From DAOUET01 sp034430155 (GTDB taxonomy: Bacteria > Chloroflexota > Anaerolineae > Anaerolineales > UBA4823): a stretch of DNA of 58,602 nt. The position numbers and the translations under genes were made by a program. The stretch is from NCBI GenBank assembly GCA_034430155.1, contig DAOUET010000080.1, positions 1-58,602 of the forward strand, written 5' to 3'. Shown here piece after piece: positions 43,192-52,120 of the stretch (the stretch's first letter is position 1; each line of letters starts with the position of its first letter). Under the pieces are notes generated by a model that was given only the letters and a program-made list of their open reading frames with translations, did not search any database and was not told where the DNA came from.

Positions 43192-45135
43192 CTATTCGAC
43201 ATGGTACGGGACGTCTGTAATCACGATGCCTCGCTTGAATAACAGGGCGAGACGTAAAATAAAAGCAGTTTGAGTATGCAGTAAGTTTGTAACCTGGCTG
43301 TGGGGTACAAATTGGGGTACGACGATGGTAATTACTTCATTCGGTTGCCGTTGAGAGGCGATCTCCTCGATGTACTCGAGCAAAGGCTCTACTAAAAGAC
43401 GGTATGGTGATTCCAAAATAACCAAGCGAACACCTTCTCCCCAAGTCTCCCATTTTAGGCGTACTTTTTCGGCTTCTTCAGGATCCATCGAGACATGGAC
43501 TGCGGTGATATCGTCGGAAAGCGTTCTGGCATAACGTAAAGCAGCCAGCGAGCCGCGGTGAACCCCACTGATGGGTAAGAGGACGCGATGGCGGGCGACA
43601 GATGGGGGCGCCCCATATTGATCCAATGAAAGCAGGGCCGCCAGATTACGGTAATGGCGATGGATAGCGGAAAATAATGTGACCAGAAGCGGGATCAGTA
43701 AAAGCACAATCCAAGCCCCATGGATAAATTTTGTGATAGCAAAGACCATCATAACGGTAAAGGTACAGACAGCACCAAACCCGTTTATGATGAGTTTTAG
43801 CTGCCAACCGTTTTGGTAGCTTAAGGTCGAGCCGCGTTCTTTGAGTACCTGCCCCGGAGAAAGGTGACCGACCTTCCACCAACGGTGGGACATTCCGATC
43901 TGAGATAGTGTGAAAGAAAGGAAAACTCCAATCGCGTAAAGAGGAATCAAAAGCGTGACACTGGCGTGAAAAACGATGATCAACAGGCAGGCTAACAAGG
44001 ATAAAGATGCGATGCCTCGAGAATAAACCAGGCGGCTTCCACGAAAGGCCAGCTGGCGGGGTAAAAAGCCATCGGCAGCTAAGAGAGCGCTCAGACGGGG
44101 AAAATCAGCGAAAGAGGTATTGGCTGCCATGATCAGAATAACCGTGGTTGCTCCCATGGTAGCTAAATACAAAATTCCGCGGCTATCATAGACGGTGCGA
44201 GCGAGCTGAGAAATGATCGTTTCAGATTCGGAGGGGATTGCCTTAATTGGACCAACCAGAAAAGTAATCCCTAAGAAAAGCGTTCCCAGAATAATTGACA
44301 TCCAAATCAAGGTAATGCCGGCGTTGTGGCTGCGCGGTTCTTTAAATGCAGTGATACCATTTGAGATGGCTTCCACACCCGTAAGAGCGGCAGTTCCACT
44401 CGAAAATGCATGCAGTATCAGAAAAGCGGTGATTGGGGCTAGGTTAGCACCAATTTCTGATAGAGGGGGGTTCACCACAGGCTCTAACGAACCCAGGAGG
44501 TATTTAGATAATCCTATCCCTACTGTAAGGAACATCATCCCAACGAAAAAGAATGTGGGTAGGGCGAAAATGGCTCCCGATTCCTTCACTCCGCGAAGAT
44601 TGATCATCATGATGAAAAGGACCAATCCCACCGCCAAGGGCACTTTATAGTCCGAAATGGCTGGGAAAGCAGAAATGAGTTGTGCAACGCCTGAAGAGAC
44701 GGATACCGCTACGGTCAAGATGTAATCCGTGAGCAATGCAGCGCCAGCCGATTGAGCGGGGAGTTCACCCAGGTTATCTCGGGCGACGATATAAGCACCT
44801 CCACCACCAGGATATGCATGGATAGTTTGTTGGTAAGAGATGGTGACAGCCGCTAAGAGAATCACGATGGCGATTGATATTGGAAAGGCGTAACTAAACG
44901 CCAAAGTGCCGGCAGCTGCCAGGATTACTAGAATTTCCTGGGTGGCATAGGCAGTTGATGAAAGTGCATCTGAGGCGAATACGGCCAGACCAATCGCTTT
45001 GCCAATCGTCTGATGAGGGGCATCGGCGGTTAGCAGAGGACGACCGATTAGCCAGGTTCGTAGGGAGCGAGGTGGTTTGTATTCGGGTGTGCGGCGTAAT
45101 ACGACACCACCAGTTCCGTTTTCATCATTTATCAT
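43192..45135 (-). CDS. KimA-like APC-superfamily transporter
   Basis: A 647-residue protein: about twelve membrane helices followed by a cytosolic domain of about 150 residues that begins near VARHRVLLPISGVHRGSL and resembles USP-type folds. The N-terminal part reads VFASDALSSTAYATQEILVILAAAG and ends with YPGGGGAYIVARDNLG, as in KimA (YdaO), a K+/H+ symporter of Bacillus that is regulated by cyclic-di-AMP. An amino-acid permease is the alternative. Two TrkA-like regulators follow. The ATG lies seven bases after TATAAA (45143-45148), so the mRNA may be leaderless. Confidence 0.82.
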   Translation of the reverse strand: MINDENGTGGVVLRRTPEYKPPRSLRTWLIGRPLLTADAPHQTIGKAIGLAVFASDALSSTAYATQEILVILAAAGTLAFSYAFPISIAIVILLAAVTISYQQTIHAYPGGGGAYIVARDNLGELPAQSAGAALLTDYILTVAVSVSSGVAQLISAFPAISDYKVPLAVGLVLFIMMINLRGVKESGAIFALPTFFFVGMMFLTVGIGLSKYLLGSLEPVVNPPLSEIGANLAPITAFLILHAFSSGTAALTGVEAISNGITAFKEPRSHNAGITLIWMSIILGTLFLGITFLVGPIKAIPSESETIISQLARTVYDSRGILYLATMGATTVILIMAANTSFADFPRLSALLAADGFLPRQLAFRGSRLVYSRGIASLSLLACLLIIVFHASVTLLIPLYAIGVFLSFTLSQIGMSHRWWKVGHLSPGQVLKERGSTLSYQNGWQLKLIINGFGAVCTFTVMMVFAITKFIHGAWIVLLLIPLLVTLFSAIHRHYRNLAALLSLDQYGAPPSVARHRVLLPISGVHRGSLAALRYARTLSDDITAVHVSMDPEEAEKVRLKWETWGEGVRLVILESPYRLLVEPLLEYIEEIASQRQPNEVITIVVPQFVPHSQVTNLLHTQTAFILRLALLFKRGIVITDVPYHVE

Positions 45136-45142
45136 AGAAAAT

Positions 45143-45148
45143 TTTATA
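45143..45148 (-). promoter_or_regulatory. -10 TATAAA giving a probably leaderless transporter mRNA
   Basis: TATAAA (within AATATAAAAT on the minus strand) lies seven bases upstream of the ATG at 45135. Confidence 0.45.
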
Positions 45149-45187
45149 TTCCTCGGCCCCGATTAGGTCAGACGCAGAGAGAGATCT

Positions 45188-45221
45188 CTGGGGGGCGGGT
45201 GAATCCTGCCCACTCTCCCAG
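45188..45221 (-). repeat. GC-rich hairpin between flippase and transporter genes
   Basis: GGGCGGG (45193-45199) and CCTGCCC (45205-45211) pair with one wobble around a short loop, with an outer CTGGG/CCCAG (45188-45192 and 45217-45221). It follows the stop of the gene at 45231. It has no following U-run, so a terminator role is uncertain. Confidence 0.45.
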
Positions 45222-45230
45222 ATAAATCTT

Positions 45231-46235
45231 TCAACTTGGTAATTGTCGATGATGCAAGATGCGTAAGGCGATACCACCGAAGGTCAATGGTATCCAGAAG
45301 GTTATACCCCGATAAGCCAGAGCAATCACAGCAGCAGCTCCGAGAGGGATGTACATCGAACTCATCGCGAGTGTCATGACACCCTCGACAATCCCAATGC
45401 CGGAGGGGGTTGGTGAAACAATAAAGAATAAATAACCAATACTAAAGCTAGCGATTAATGTCCCCACAGAGACCGGGACTTGGAAAGCCATAAACATTAA
45501 CAATAGAACGGATATTAACAACCCTTTGTTACTCAAGGCAAGTATGGCAGGTCTTAACAAGTTCTCAGGGCTGTGATGTACTTCTACCAAGCCCTGGGCA
45601 GCATCCAAGGCGAATTCATGGGCTCGTATTTCAGATAGATACTCTCTACGAATAAAAGGATGCAATAAACGATTAACTACATGTGCCATCCATCCCAAGG
45701 CACTGCCCAACCCATCAGCAGAGCGCATGCCTAAGTAGAGCAAGGTTGCAAGTATCCCGGCTACCAGCACCAAAACCCCTGTAGCGATTATTTCAGCCGG
45801 GGTAACGTTATTGCGCCGAAAGAGAACGAGCATACCCAATGCTAAAACAACTAAAAAGCCGGCGTAGTCAAAAAGCACGTAGAGGGCACCAGCCAACGTG
45901 GCTCGCGCAGTAGAATAACTCTGACGCCTGGCTTCGGAGACAAATACAGCCACTCCGCCGATCCCAGCCGAAGGGGCTACGACGTTCACAAAGTTTGCCG
46001 CGGTTGATATTACCAAAAGCTTTGAAAAGGTTTCTTCAAGTCCAAGGGCTTTAAAAATTGTCCGGTATGAAGCCGTCACATTGAGCATCCATATAGCTTG
46101 GACCGCTAATGCCAAAATTACAAAGCGCCAATCGCCACTTTGGAGGGTGTCAATGATGGCTTGCAACTCTGCTAGCCGACCTATGATGAAAATTACCCCG
46201 AATAGCAAGATCAGTGCAAAGATGAATTTACGCAT
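45231..46235 (-). CDS. UPF0104/lysylphosphatidylglycerol-flippase-like membrane protein
   Basis: A 334-residue protein with seven or eight membrane segments. Landmarks are LQSGDWRFVILALAVQAIWM near residue 40, ANFVNVVAPSAGIGG near 85 and PTPSGIGIVEGVMTL near 285, as in UPF0104 and the membrane half of MprF. It may flip a lipid or another amphiphile. The ATG at 46235, seven bases after TATAAT (46243-46248), is taken as the start; the longer frame from 46253 would begin upstream of that promoter's start site. Confidence 0.82.
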   Translation of the reverse strand: MRKFIFALILLFGVIFIIGRLAELQAIIDTLQSGDWRFVILALAVQAIWMLNVTASYRTIFKALGLEETFSKLLVISTAANFVNVVAPSAGIGGVAVFVSEARRQSYSTARATLAGALYVLFDYAGFLVVLALGMLVLFRRNNVTPAEIIATGVLVLVAGILATLLYLGMRSADGLGSALGWMAHVVNRLLHPFIRREYLSEIRAHEFALDAAQGLVEVHHSPENLLRPAILALSNKGLLISVLLLMFMAFQVPVSVGTLIASFSIGYLFFIVSPTPSGIGIVEGVMTLAMSSMYIPLGAAAVIALAYRGITFWIPLTFGGIALRILHHRQLPS

Positions 46236-46242
46236 GCCTGGG

Positions 46243-46248
46243 ATTATA
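46243..46248 (-). promoter_or_regulatory. -10 TATAAT giving a leaderless flippase mRNA
   Basis: A perfect TATAAT on the minus strand, seven bases upstream of ATG 46235. The -35 is not clear. Confidence 0.6.
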
Positions 46249-46306
46249 CACAATCCTTGGCAAAAGCTTGATCAAAATTGTTATACGTTACGCAAGTAGA
46301 GGTCTC

Positions 46307-46346
46307 CTGGGTGTTTTAGGCTGGCTTCTACCATAAAAACACCCAG
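46307..46346. repeat. Hairpin in the gap after HtrA
   Basis: CTGGGTGTTTT (46307-46317) and AAAACACCCAG (46336-46346) form an 11-bp stem with an 18-base loop. GTTACGCA to its left (46287-46294) resembles the ends of the MITE copies, but a matching right end was not found, so it may be a decayed relative. No T-run on either side. Confidence 0.5.
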
Positions 46347-46500
46347 AGGAATCCTTCAATAATGTATATCTGAATGTATAAGATCACATGGTTTTGATAA
46401 TCTAATCATTCCCACCTAAAAAGAGACTTTCTCAAACTCGAGCCAAATAGTCCCAATTCCTGAATCGCCATATTTAGGGAGAATTGGACAAGAAGTCTTA

Positions 46501-46525
46501 GGAATTTGGTTGCGATGCCAAATCC
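46501..46525 (-). repeat. Stem-loop directly after the HtrA stop
   Basis: GGAATTTGG and CCAAATCC pair with one bulge around TTGCGATG, a few bases downstream of the HtrA stop at 46530. It could be a weak transcription end or mRNA protector; no T-run follows. Confidence 0.4.
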
Positions 46526-46529
46526 CGGA

Positions 46530-47672
46530 TTAATTCCCAGTTCTTGTTTCCCCTAGAGTGACTTGTACCTCGCGGAGTTGACTTTCTCTGATGACCTCAA
46601 TCTGTACCGTATCTCCGGGGGCATAGGTAAACAGGGCATTGGTGAATGAGTGGTTTTCATCTAGGGGGATCTCCCCGATCCGGGTGATAATGTCGCCCTT
46701 ACGAAAGTCTACTTTGGCAGCAGGACTCCCCGAGGAGATATCGAAAATATAGGCGCCCCACTCCACAGGCAGTTGATAGGCTTGGGCTAACCGAGGTGTA
46801 ACCGGTTGCCAACGGATTCCCAGATAAGGTCTGGCTACGTATCCTTGTTTAATGATTTGTTCGGCGACAACCCGCGCAGTATTGGTGGGGATCGCAAAAC
46901 CCAAGCCTTCGGCGACTGCGCTCCCAAAACCACTTCCTCGCACGATGAGCGTGTTTATGCCGATGACCTCTCCCGCTAAATTTACCAATGGGCCACCGGA
47001 ATTACCCTGGTTTATGGCTGCATCGGTCTGAATCAAGTCCTCCATTTGGTAACCTTGGTCAGTATCAATAACCCGGCCAACGGCACTCACCACCCCCACT
47101 GTGACTGTGTTTACAAAATCTCCCAATGGCGAACCAATAGCTATTACGGTTTCTCCCGGTTTGAGGGCATCAGAATTCCCCAAAGTGGCTACGGCAGGTA
47201 TTTCGCCCGTGCTCCTCAAAACTGCCAGGTCGCCGAATACGTCGGTACCGACTACTTCCGCGGGTAGTTTTGTGCCATCAGCCGTATAGACAACAACTTC
47301 CTTGGCACCCTCCACGACATGGTTGTTTGTCAATATATAACCTTCCGTAGAGATGATGACGCCGCTACCTTTTACGGTCTGGTCTGGAACCCGGCCAAGA
47401 AGTGTGACCTCCCCAGGGAGAGTGCTTTCCACCGTCACGACTGCCGGACCAACCGCCGCAACAGCTTTGGTTATAGCGGTTTCTATTTCGGTAGAGGAAA
47501 CCTGAACGGTTTTAAGCTCCAATGGGATGGGTTGGGAGACAGAAACCGGTGCTGAGTTGCTTTGCCTGGTGGCTTTGAATACTGCGATGCCTCCAGCCAA
47601 TGCACCGCTCAAGGCAGATATGGCTGCGACTAAGATGAGCACTGCTGCATAAATGACTTTACGCCACGCCAT
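46530..47672 (-). CDS. HtrA/DegP-type serine protease with PDZ domain
   Basis: A 380-residue S1C protease. N-terminal membrane anchor (residues about 8-32), then the trypsin-like fold with His118 in LTNNHVVEG, Asp148 in FGDLAVLR and Ser225 in NQGNSGGPL. One PDZ domain at about 285-375 (PYLGIRWQP, GSPAAKVDFRKGDII). It would degrade misfolded proteins outside the membrane. It is probably independently transcribed, beside two other peptidase genes on the same strand. Confidence 0.95.
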   Translation of the reverse strand: MAWRKVIYAAVLILVAAISALSGALAGGIAVFKATRQSNSAPVSVSQPIPLELKTVQVSSTEIETAITKAVAAVGPAVVTVESTLPGEVTLLGRVPDQTVKGSGVIISTEGYILTNNHVVEGAKEVVVYTADGTKLPAEVVGTDVFGDLAVLRSTGEIPAVATLGNSDALKPGETVIAIGSPLGDFVNTVTVGVVSAVGRVIDTDQGYQMEDLIQTDAAINQGNSGGPLVNLAGEVIGINTLIVRGSGFGSAVAEGLGFAIPTNTARVVAEQIIKQGYVARPYLGIRWQPVTPRLAQAYQLPVEWGAYIFDISSGSPAAKVDFRKGDIITRIGEIPLDENHSFTNALFTYAPGDTVQIEVIRESQLREVQVTLGETRTGN

Positions 47673-47773
47673 AGATTAGACCTGATGAAATTTCGAGAAA
47701 GATTTGTCTTTCTGTAAATGACGCTGAATCTAATAAATCTCGGAGCAGAGATAAAACGATCGGTGAAGATCGG

Positions 47774-48478
47774 TTAGCGCCTGCGACGGCCGCCCATACC
47801 CATTACAAGCGTTACGTAATAAAGTAATTGGAGGATAGCTGTCACAAGAGCTGCCACATATGTCAGCGCTGCGGCATTGAGTACGTGGTTGACTCCACGC
47901 TGCTCATCGGGACCCCTGATCAAACCGGTTTCCACGAGCAAACGCTTGGCGCGGGCGGAGGCGTTCAGCTCGACTGGTAAAGTTGCCAAGGCAAACATCG
48001 CTCCACCAGCAAACACAAACACTCCTAACCAGGCTAATTGGGTTAGTCCGATAACCAGGCCGAGAATGATGAGGATCCAACCCAGATACGAGCCGACGTT
48101 TACGGCGGGTACCAGCGCAGCACGGAATCTCAGAGGCAGATAGCCTTCTTTGTCCTGCAAGGCATGGCCGAGCTCGTGAGCAGCAATGGCCAAGGCTGCC
48201 ACCGATTGTCCTTGATATACGCCCTGAGAAAGATGTAAGACTTTATCACGCGGGTCATAATGGTCGGTCAGCTTTCCAGAGACGCCCTCTACTCTAACTT
48301 CGTAGAGCCCACCGGTGTTGATCAACCGTTCCGCAGCCTGTGCGCCGGAAAGACGGCTAAGAGCAGGCACTTTACTCCATTTTTGGTAAGCGGAATTGAC
48401 ATACCATTGCACCACCATCATCAGAATGAAGGCTGGTGCCATAAAGATTATGTAGTATGGATTAAGAAAAAATCCCAT
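47774..48478 (-). CDS. YugP-type membrane zinc metallopeptidase
   Basis: A 234-residue membrane peptidase. The zinc motif HELGH is at residues 101-105 (AIAAHELGHALQDKEGY), and the N-terminal helix, a central and two C-terminal helices anchor it. The neighbourhood of S41 and HtrA proteases suggests membrane quality control. GAGGTG lies before the ATG at 48478. Confidence 0.92.
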   Translation of the reverse strand: MGFFLNPYYIIFMAPAFILMMVVQWYVNSAYQKWSKVPALSRLSGAQAAERLINTGGLYEVRVEGVSGKLTDHYDPRDKVLHLSQGVYQGQSVAALAIAAHELGHALQDKEGYLPLRFRAALVPAVNVGSYLGWILIILGLVIGLTQLAWLGVFVFAGGAMFALATLPVELNASARAKRLLVETGLIRGPDEQRGVNHVLNAAALTYVAALVTAILQLLYYVTLVMGMGGRRRR

Positions 48479-48543
48479 GTTTCACCTCAGAATGTGCATT
48501 TCCAATAATATACAGGATTTTACTCCTGTATGCTTATAATTCA

Positions 48544-49794
48544 TTATTGCGTAATTAATTCGATAGCTTTATCCAATTGCGGGTCTTTGCCAGCCTGGAT
48601 GTCCTCATCGGTTAGTTCGACAACCACATCGGGTTGTAAGCCGATTTCGTGGATGGTGCGCCCGTCCGGTGTGAGCCAGCGGGCGATCGTGACACGGATT
48701 GCCCCTTGGTCATCCTTGAGAGGAATCCAATTCTGGACAGAGCCTTTTCCGAATGAGGTAGTGCCTACTAAAGGGCCGCGACCATGATCTTGAATCGCCC
48801 CGGCGACAATCTCTGAGGCAGAGGCTGTGCCTTCGTTAATAAGCACGATTAAAGGTACCTGGGTCGCTAGGCCGCCTTTAATGGCGGAATAGGTGTCACG
48901 TGTGTCGTTACCGTATTCCTCGTACATGATGACGCCATCTCCTACGAACTCTGAGGCAACCTCAATGGCAGTTTTCAAGGCGCCACCGCCATTATTGCGT
49001 AAGTCAAAGATCAAACCGACGGGTTCCTGAGCCAATAGATCTTTGAGTGCTTGGCGTAATTCAGAAGTTGATTTGTCCCCAAAAGTAAGAAGGTGCACAT
49101 AGGCGATATTCCCCTCAAGCATTTTACTATCTGTACTGGGCACTATGATGTTGGCGCGAATCACATCAACATCAAATGGCTCTGAGAGACCTTCTCGATT
49201 TATAGTTAATTTGACAGTCGTCCCTGCTGGTCCAAGCACCTGCCGGATGACAAGTTCGCCATCAACGCCGTTCATATCTTGACCATCAATTGCAATAATT
49301 TGATCTCCTGGTTTGAGGCCGACTTTTTCAGCCGGAGAACCCGGCATAGGGCTGACAATCGTCAGATATTGGCCAGTTGGATCTACCCAGGCACCTATGC
49401 CTTCATACTCTCCATCTAAGGGGATATTGGCCTGGTTGAATTGAAATGAATCCATATAGGATGTGTGGGGATCGCCGAGGGATTCTAGCATACCGCGAAT
49501 TGCGCCTTGCATCAAAGCTTCGTCGTCGACAGGTTGATCGACATATTGATCATGGACGATCTGCCAGGATTGCCAGAAGGGGTTAAAAAGTTGCTTTAAA
49601 TCGTCCGGGTTACTAGCTGTGGTGGAGAGATCGGCTTCGTTTGGGGTGACTTGAAGAAGCGAGGAGGTATCACCACTGGATTGATTATTGGGTAGAACAG
49701 TGTGCCCGACGAAATATCCGGTCGCACAAGTACTCGCCAGGAGAATTAAAGCGATCACTCCTCCGGTGAAATAGAGCATACCTTTTGACCTCAT
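48544..49794 (-). CDS. S41 C-terminal processing peptidase
   Basis: A 416-residue carboxy-terminal protease (CtpA/Prc type). N-terminal membrane anchor at residues 7-28, a PDZ domain at about 125-200 (PGSPAEKVGLKPGDQII), and the catalytic Ser325 in NEGTASASEIV with Lys350 in SFGKGSVQ, 25 residues apart as in CtpA. It trims or degrades exported proteins. AGGAG precedes the ATG at 49794. Confidence 0.95.
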   Translation of the reverse strand: MRSKGMLYFTGGVIALILLASTCATGYFVGHTVLPNNQSSGDTSSLLQVTPNEADLSTTASNPDDLKQLFNPFWQSWQIVHDQYVDQPVDDEALMQGAIRGMLESLGDPHTSYMDSFQFNQANIPLDGEYEGIGAWVDPTGQYLTIVSPMPGSPAEKVGLKPGDQIIAIDGQDMNGVDGELVIRQVLGPAGTTVKLTINREGLSEPFDVDVIRANIIVPSTDSKMLEGNIAYVHLLTFGDKSTSELRQALKDLLAQEPVGLIFDLRNNGGGALKTAIEVASEFVGDGVIMYEEYGNDTRDTYSAIKGGLATQVPLIVLINEGTASASEIVAGAIQDHGRGPLVGTTSFGKGSVQNWIPLKDDQGAIRVTIARWLTPDGRTIHEIGLQPDVVVELTDEDIQAGKDPQLDKAIELITQ

Positions 49795-50216
49795 AACAAT
49801 CTCCTATTGCACATTCGAAAAATATCGACCTTTAAACCTTAAATAAAATTTCTCTGTTTTTTTGATAGACCCCAGATATGGGATTATCACTGGATTTCAA
49901 GGTCTTGGAGCTGATAAGTGGGTGGGCAATTGTATTTATTAGACTCAGAGTCTTGAGAATAGGCCTTATGCAGTTAGTGGGAGGATGGGGTGTTTGGGCG
50001 GGCAACGCCCGCCCAAACACCCCGATTTTCCCCTGAACTGCGTAACTACTAAAGAATTAAATAAAGCCCAGATTAGTTTAAACAAAGATTACCACAAATT
50101 GATTAGAAAAAGATAAGACCAATGCAAATGAAAGATCAGAATTAGAGAGATAGGTTGGCTAGTTGATCTCAGGTGGCTATGTGGAAGTCGGTCAAGGTTA
50201 ATCCTTGGCGTATTCG
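49795..50216. other. Intergenic region, 421 bp, holding MITE copy 2
   Basis: AT-rich sequence with a MITE-like element at 49961-50050. Nothing else was recognised: short open frames here look random, and no remnant of a CoA-transferase B subunit is apparent downstream of the A subunit. Minus-strand AGGAG for the S41 gene lies at its left end. Confidence 0.5.
49961..50050. mobile_element. MITE-like palindromic element, copy 2
   Basis: 90 bp, nearly identical to the copy at 14901 over the whole length: AGGCCTTATGCAGTT at the left and the same right end AACTGCGTAACTACT. The internal stem GGGTGTTTGGGCGGGC with its AAC loop is shared. Differences are a shorter G-run and two changes in the left end. 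The flanking heptamers TGAGAAT (49954-49960) and AAAGAAT (50051-50057) match at five of seven bases, a decayed target duplication, so this insertion may be older. Confidence 0.8.
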
Positions 50217-51011
50217 CTAAGGTGCGAGCGAATCCATGTACTCCTGGAAGGATTGAGGGTCACTGACCTGTTCTGTATAAGCCAGTAGATTTTCCCCATT
50301 GATGGGATAAAGAGGATGGCAGGAAGTGGGCATTGCACCGTCAGGTGCCAGAACCACAGCATGGACGCAAGGGGATACCAGATCGGCTTTGTCAAGCGCA
50401 GGTACGATTTCTTCCGTTGTGATGATAACGGTTTCTGCAGCTAGTGAGAGCTCTTCGTCGATTCCTTTGTTATCCCCGATCAATGCATTTCCTGCAGGAT
50501 CAGCCTGTAAGGCGTGAATGATGGCAACATCAGGGTAGATGGCAGGAAAGGCAGTAAGTACCTCCCCGTTATAAGGATCACGCACGGTGAGCACATCGGG
50601 GCGTAGTTTGAGCAGGTCAGTACCTTGCCAAGCGCGCCCTGGCATAAAGCCTATTCCAGCCAGGCAGGCGCGTAAACCCAAGGCTAAACTGGCTTCGGTT
50701 TCCTCAATTATTTCAATCGCGCCGCGATTGGCGTAGTAAGTGAACATGGGGGCCAAGCCAAAAATTTCCAATCCGAAGTAACAAGAGCGCACCCGCGAAA
50801 TCATCCCAGTACCAACCAGCCAATCGCTTTCAAGCCCAGCCGTGAAAGCCAGAAGAGTTAGATTATTTGGCTCACCATTCACTTGATAGCGATTAATCAG
50901 AGCCCGCACAAAAGCCATTGGGCGCCTATAAAGCGTTAGACCGCCTAAAGCTAGCACACAACCGGATGGCACCATAGCAGCAGCTTCTTCAATGGAGATT
51001 CGTTTGTCCAT
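50217..51011 (-). CDS. CoA-transferase subunit A (GctA-like), without its B subunit
   Basis: A 264-residue protein like the A subunit of glutaconate or 3-oxoacid CoA-transferases. Landmarks are SGCVLALGGLTLYRRPMAFVRALI near residue 17, GLEIFGLAPMF near 90 and GIDEELSLAAETVIITTEEIV near 180. The catalytic Glu lies on the B subunit in this class, and no B gene follows; the next stretch is a 421-bp gap with a MITE. It starts four bases after the small membrane protein gene. It may work with a distant partner or be evolving separately. Confidence 0.85.
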   Translation of the reverse strand: MDKRISIEEAAAMVPSGCVLALGGLTLYRRPMAFVRALINRYQVNGEPNNLTLLAFTAGLESDWLVGTGMISRVRSCYFGLEIFGLAPMFTYYANRGAIEIIEETEASLALGLRACLAGIGFMPGRAWQGTDLLKLRPDVLTVRDPYNGEVLTAFPAIYPDVAIIHALQADPAGNALIGDNKGIDEELSLAAETVIITTEEIVPALDKADLVSPCVHAVVLAPDGAMPTSCHPLYPINGENLLAYTEQVSDPQSFQEYMDSLAP

Positions 51012-51014
51012 GGG

Positions 51015-51275
51015 TTATTCTTTCTCAGCCTGGTTGCCAACACCCACATCGTTAAATTCCGGGTCGCTTTTGAGAGCTGCGACTCGCTGAGATAGCTCTT
51101 TCATGGCATCCTCTTCCTCCCCCCATGGACGACGGGCGCGCCTGGCAGCCTTATGGATCAATTCGATCTGCCCAACGGTTTTGTGGTTGCGGAGAGAAAC
51201 ATAAAGAGCAGCATTGATGCTGACAACCAAGAGGACTGTGATACATAAAACCAGGGCAAGTTTTTCAACGTCCAT
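51015..51275 (-). CDS. Small membrane protein of unknown function
   Basis: An 86-residue protein with one N-terminal helix (residues about 5-27: LALVLCITVLLVVSINAALYV) and a charged C-terminal tail, ending in AEKE. GAGGA lies nine bases before the ATG. It shares an operon with the CoA-transferase subunit, three bases apart. Family not recognised. Confidence 0.6.
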   Translation of the reverse strand: MDVEKLALVLCITVLLVVSINAALYVSLRNHKTVGQIELIHKAARRARRPWGEEEDAMKELSQRVAALKSDPEFNDVGVGNQAEKE

Positions 51276-51323
51276 TCCAGTTTTCCTCGAATTGAAGCGT
51301 AGCGTCCGGTACCAAGCTTTATC

Positions 51324-51971
51324 TTAACTATTCGACCACAGCTGGGGCATCTTTTTTGGCAGATCTTTCAGATTCGGGATAGTTTTGTTGGCAGCTTTGT
51401 TTGGTTGGTTTGTACCTACTAGTATGGTAAAAAAGCCTAAATCAAGGGCAGGGGCGAGATTGCGGGCGGAGTCATCGAAGAGTACACAATTATGGGGTTC
51501 AGTCTCTCCGGCGAAGTCCATAGCAAGCCGATAAGCCTCGACCTCAGGTTTACAGTGATAGTCCATTGCTCTTACATCGACGATACCCACAAAACAATGG
51601 CTTAATCCTAAGGTTTCTATTACACGCCTGGCATGTTGTTCGTCAGCATTGGTGAAAATCCACTTGTTTTGCGGGAGACTGAGTAAGAGGGAACGCAGCA
51701 CTGGATCGGGTTTGAGGAAGCTTTCTAGATGCAGATCGTGCACATAGGTTAAATAATCATCAGGGTCGATGTGGTAATGGATCTGTAACCCCCGCAGAGT
51801 TGTTCCATACTTCTCGAAGTAGCTCCGACGGAGCATGGGGATTTCTTGAGGCGAGAGGTTGAGCCGTTCGTGCATAAACTCACTCATGCGGTCGCGAATT
51901 GCTTCCCAAAGCCCAGCAGTAGCAGGGTAGAGGGTATCGTCTACATCGAAGAAGAGTGTTGTGAATGACAT
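51324..51971 (-). CDS. HAD-superfamily hydrolase (pyrimidine 5'-nucleotidase-like)
   Basis: A 215-residue HAD phosphatase. Motif I FFDVDDTLYPATAGLW starts near residue 5, motif II is FTNADE near 105 and motif IV VLFDDSARNL near 160. The DxDxT with the following YP and the cap order resemble pyrimidine 5'-nucleotidases (YjjG/Phm8 type). ATG 51971 lies eight bases after TATAAT (51980-51985), so the mRNA is probably leaderless; the upstream TTG at 51980 sits inside the promoter. Confidence 0.88.
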   Translation of the reverse strand: MSFTTLFFDVDDTLYPATAGLWEAIRDRMSEFMHERLNLSPQEIPMLRRSYFEKYGTTLRGLQIHYHIDPDDYLTYVHDLHLESFLKPDPVLRSLLLSLPQNKWIFTNADEQHARRVIETLGLSHCFVGIVDVRAMDYHCKPEVEAYRLAMDFAGETEPHNCVLFDDSARNLAPALDLGFFTILVGTNQPNKAANKTIPNLKDLPKKMPQLWSNS

Positions 51972-51979
51972 GCGGGGCA

Positions 51980-51985
51980 ATTATA
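51980..51985 (-). promoter_or_regulatory. -10 TATAAT giving a leaderless HAD-hydrolase mRNA
   Basis: A perfect TATAAT on the minus strand, eight bases before ATG 51971. Confidence 0.6.
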
Positions 51986-52108
51986 CAGGTAAAGGAAAAG
52001 TCATGTAGGGGAAATAAAAGCCCCAATAAGTGGAAATGATCCATGGATTGAATCAGAACGGGGATTAGAATATTTGAAGTTTATCGTATTGGCTGGTCTC
52101 TAATCACT

Positions 52109-52114
52109 TATAAT
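52109..52114 (+). promoter_or_regulatory. -10 TATAAT giving a leaderless mutL mRNA
   Basis: A perfect TATAAT followed by ACTTTT and the ATG at 52121. Six bases separate box and start codon, leaving no room for a ribosome site. Confidence 0.7.
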
Positions 52115-52120
52115 ACTTTT

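Noticed and set aside
46307..46346. Transcription terminator after HtrA
   Set aside because: The stem is good but no T-run follows on either strand.
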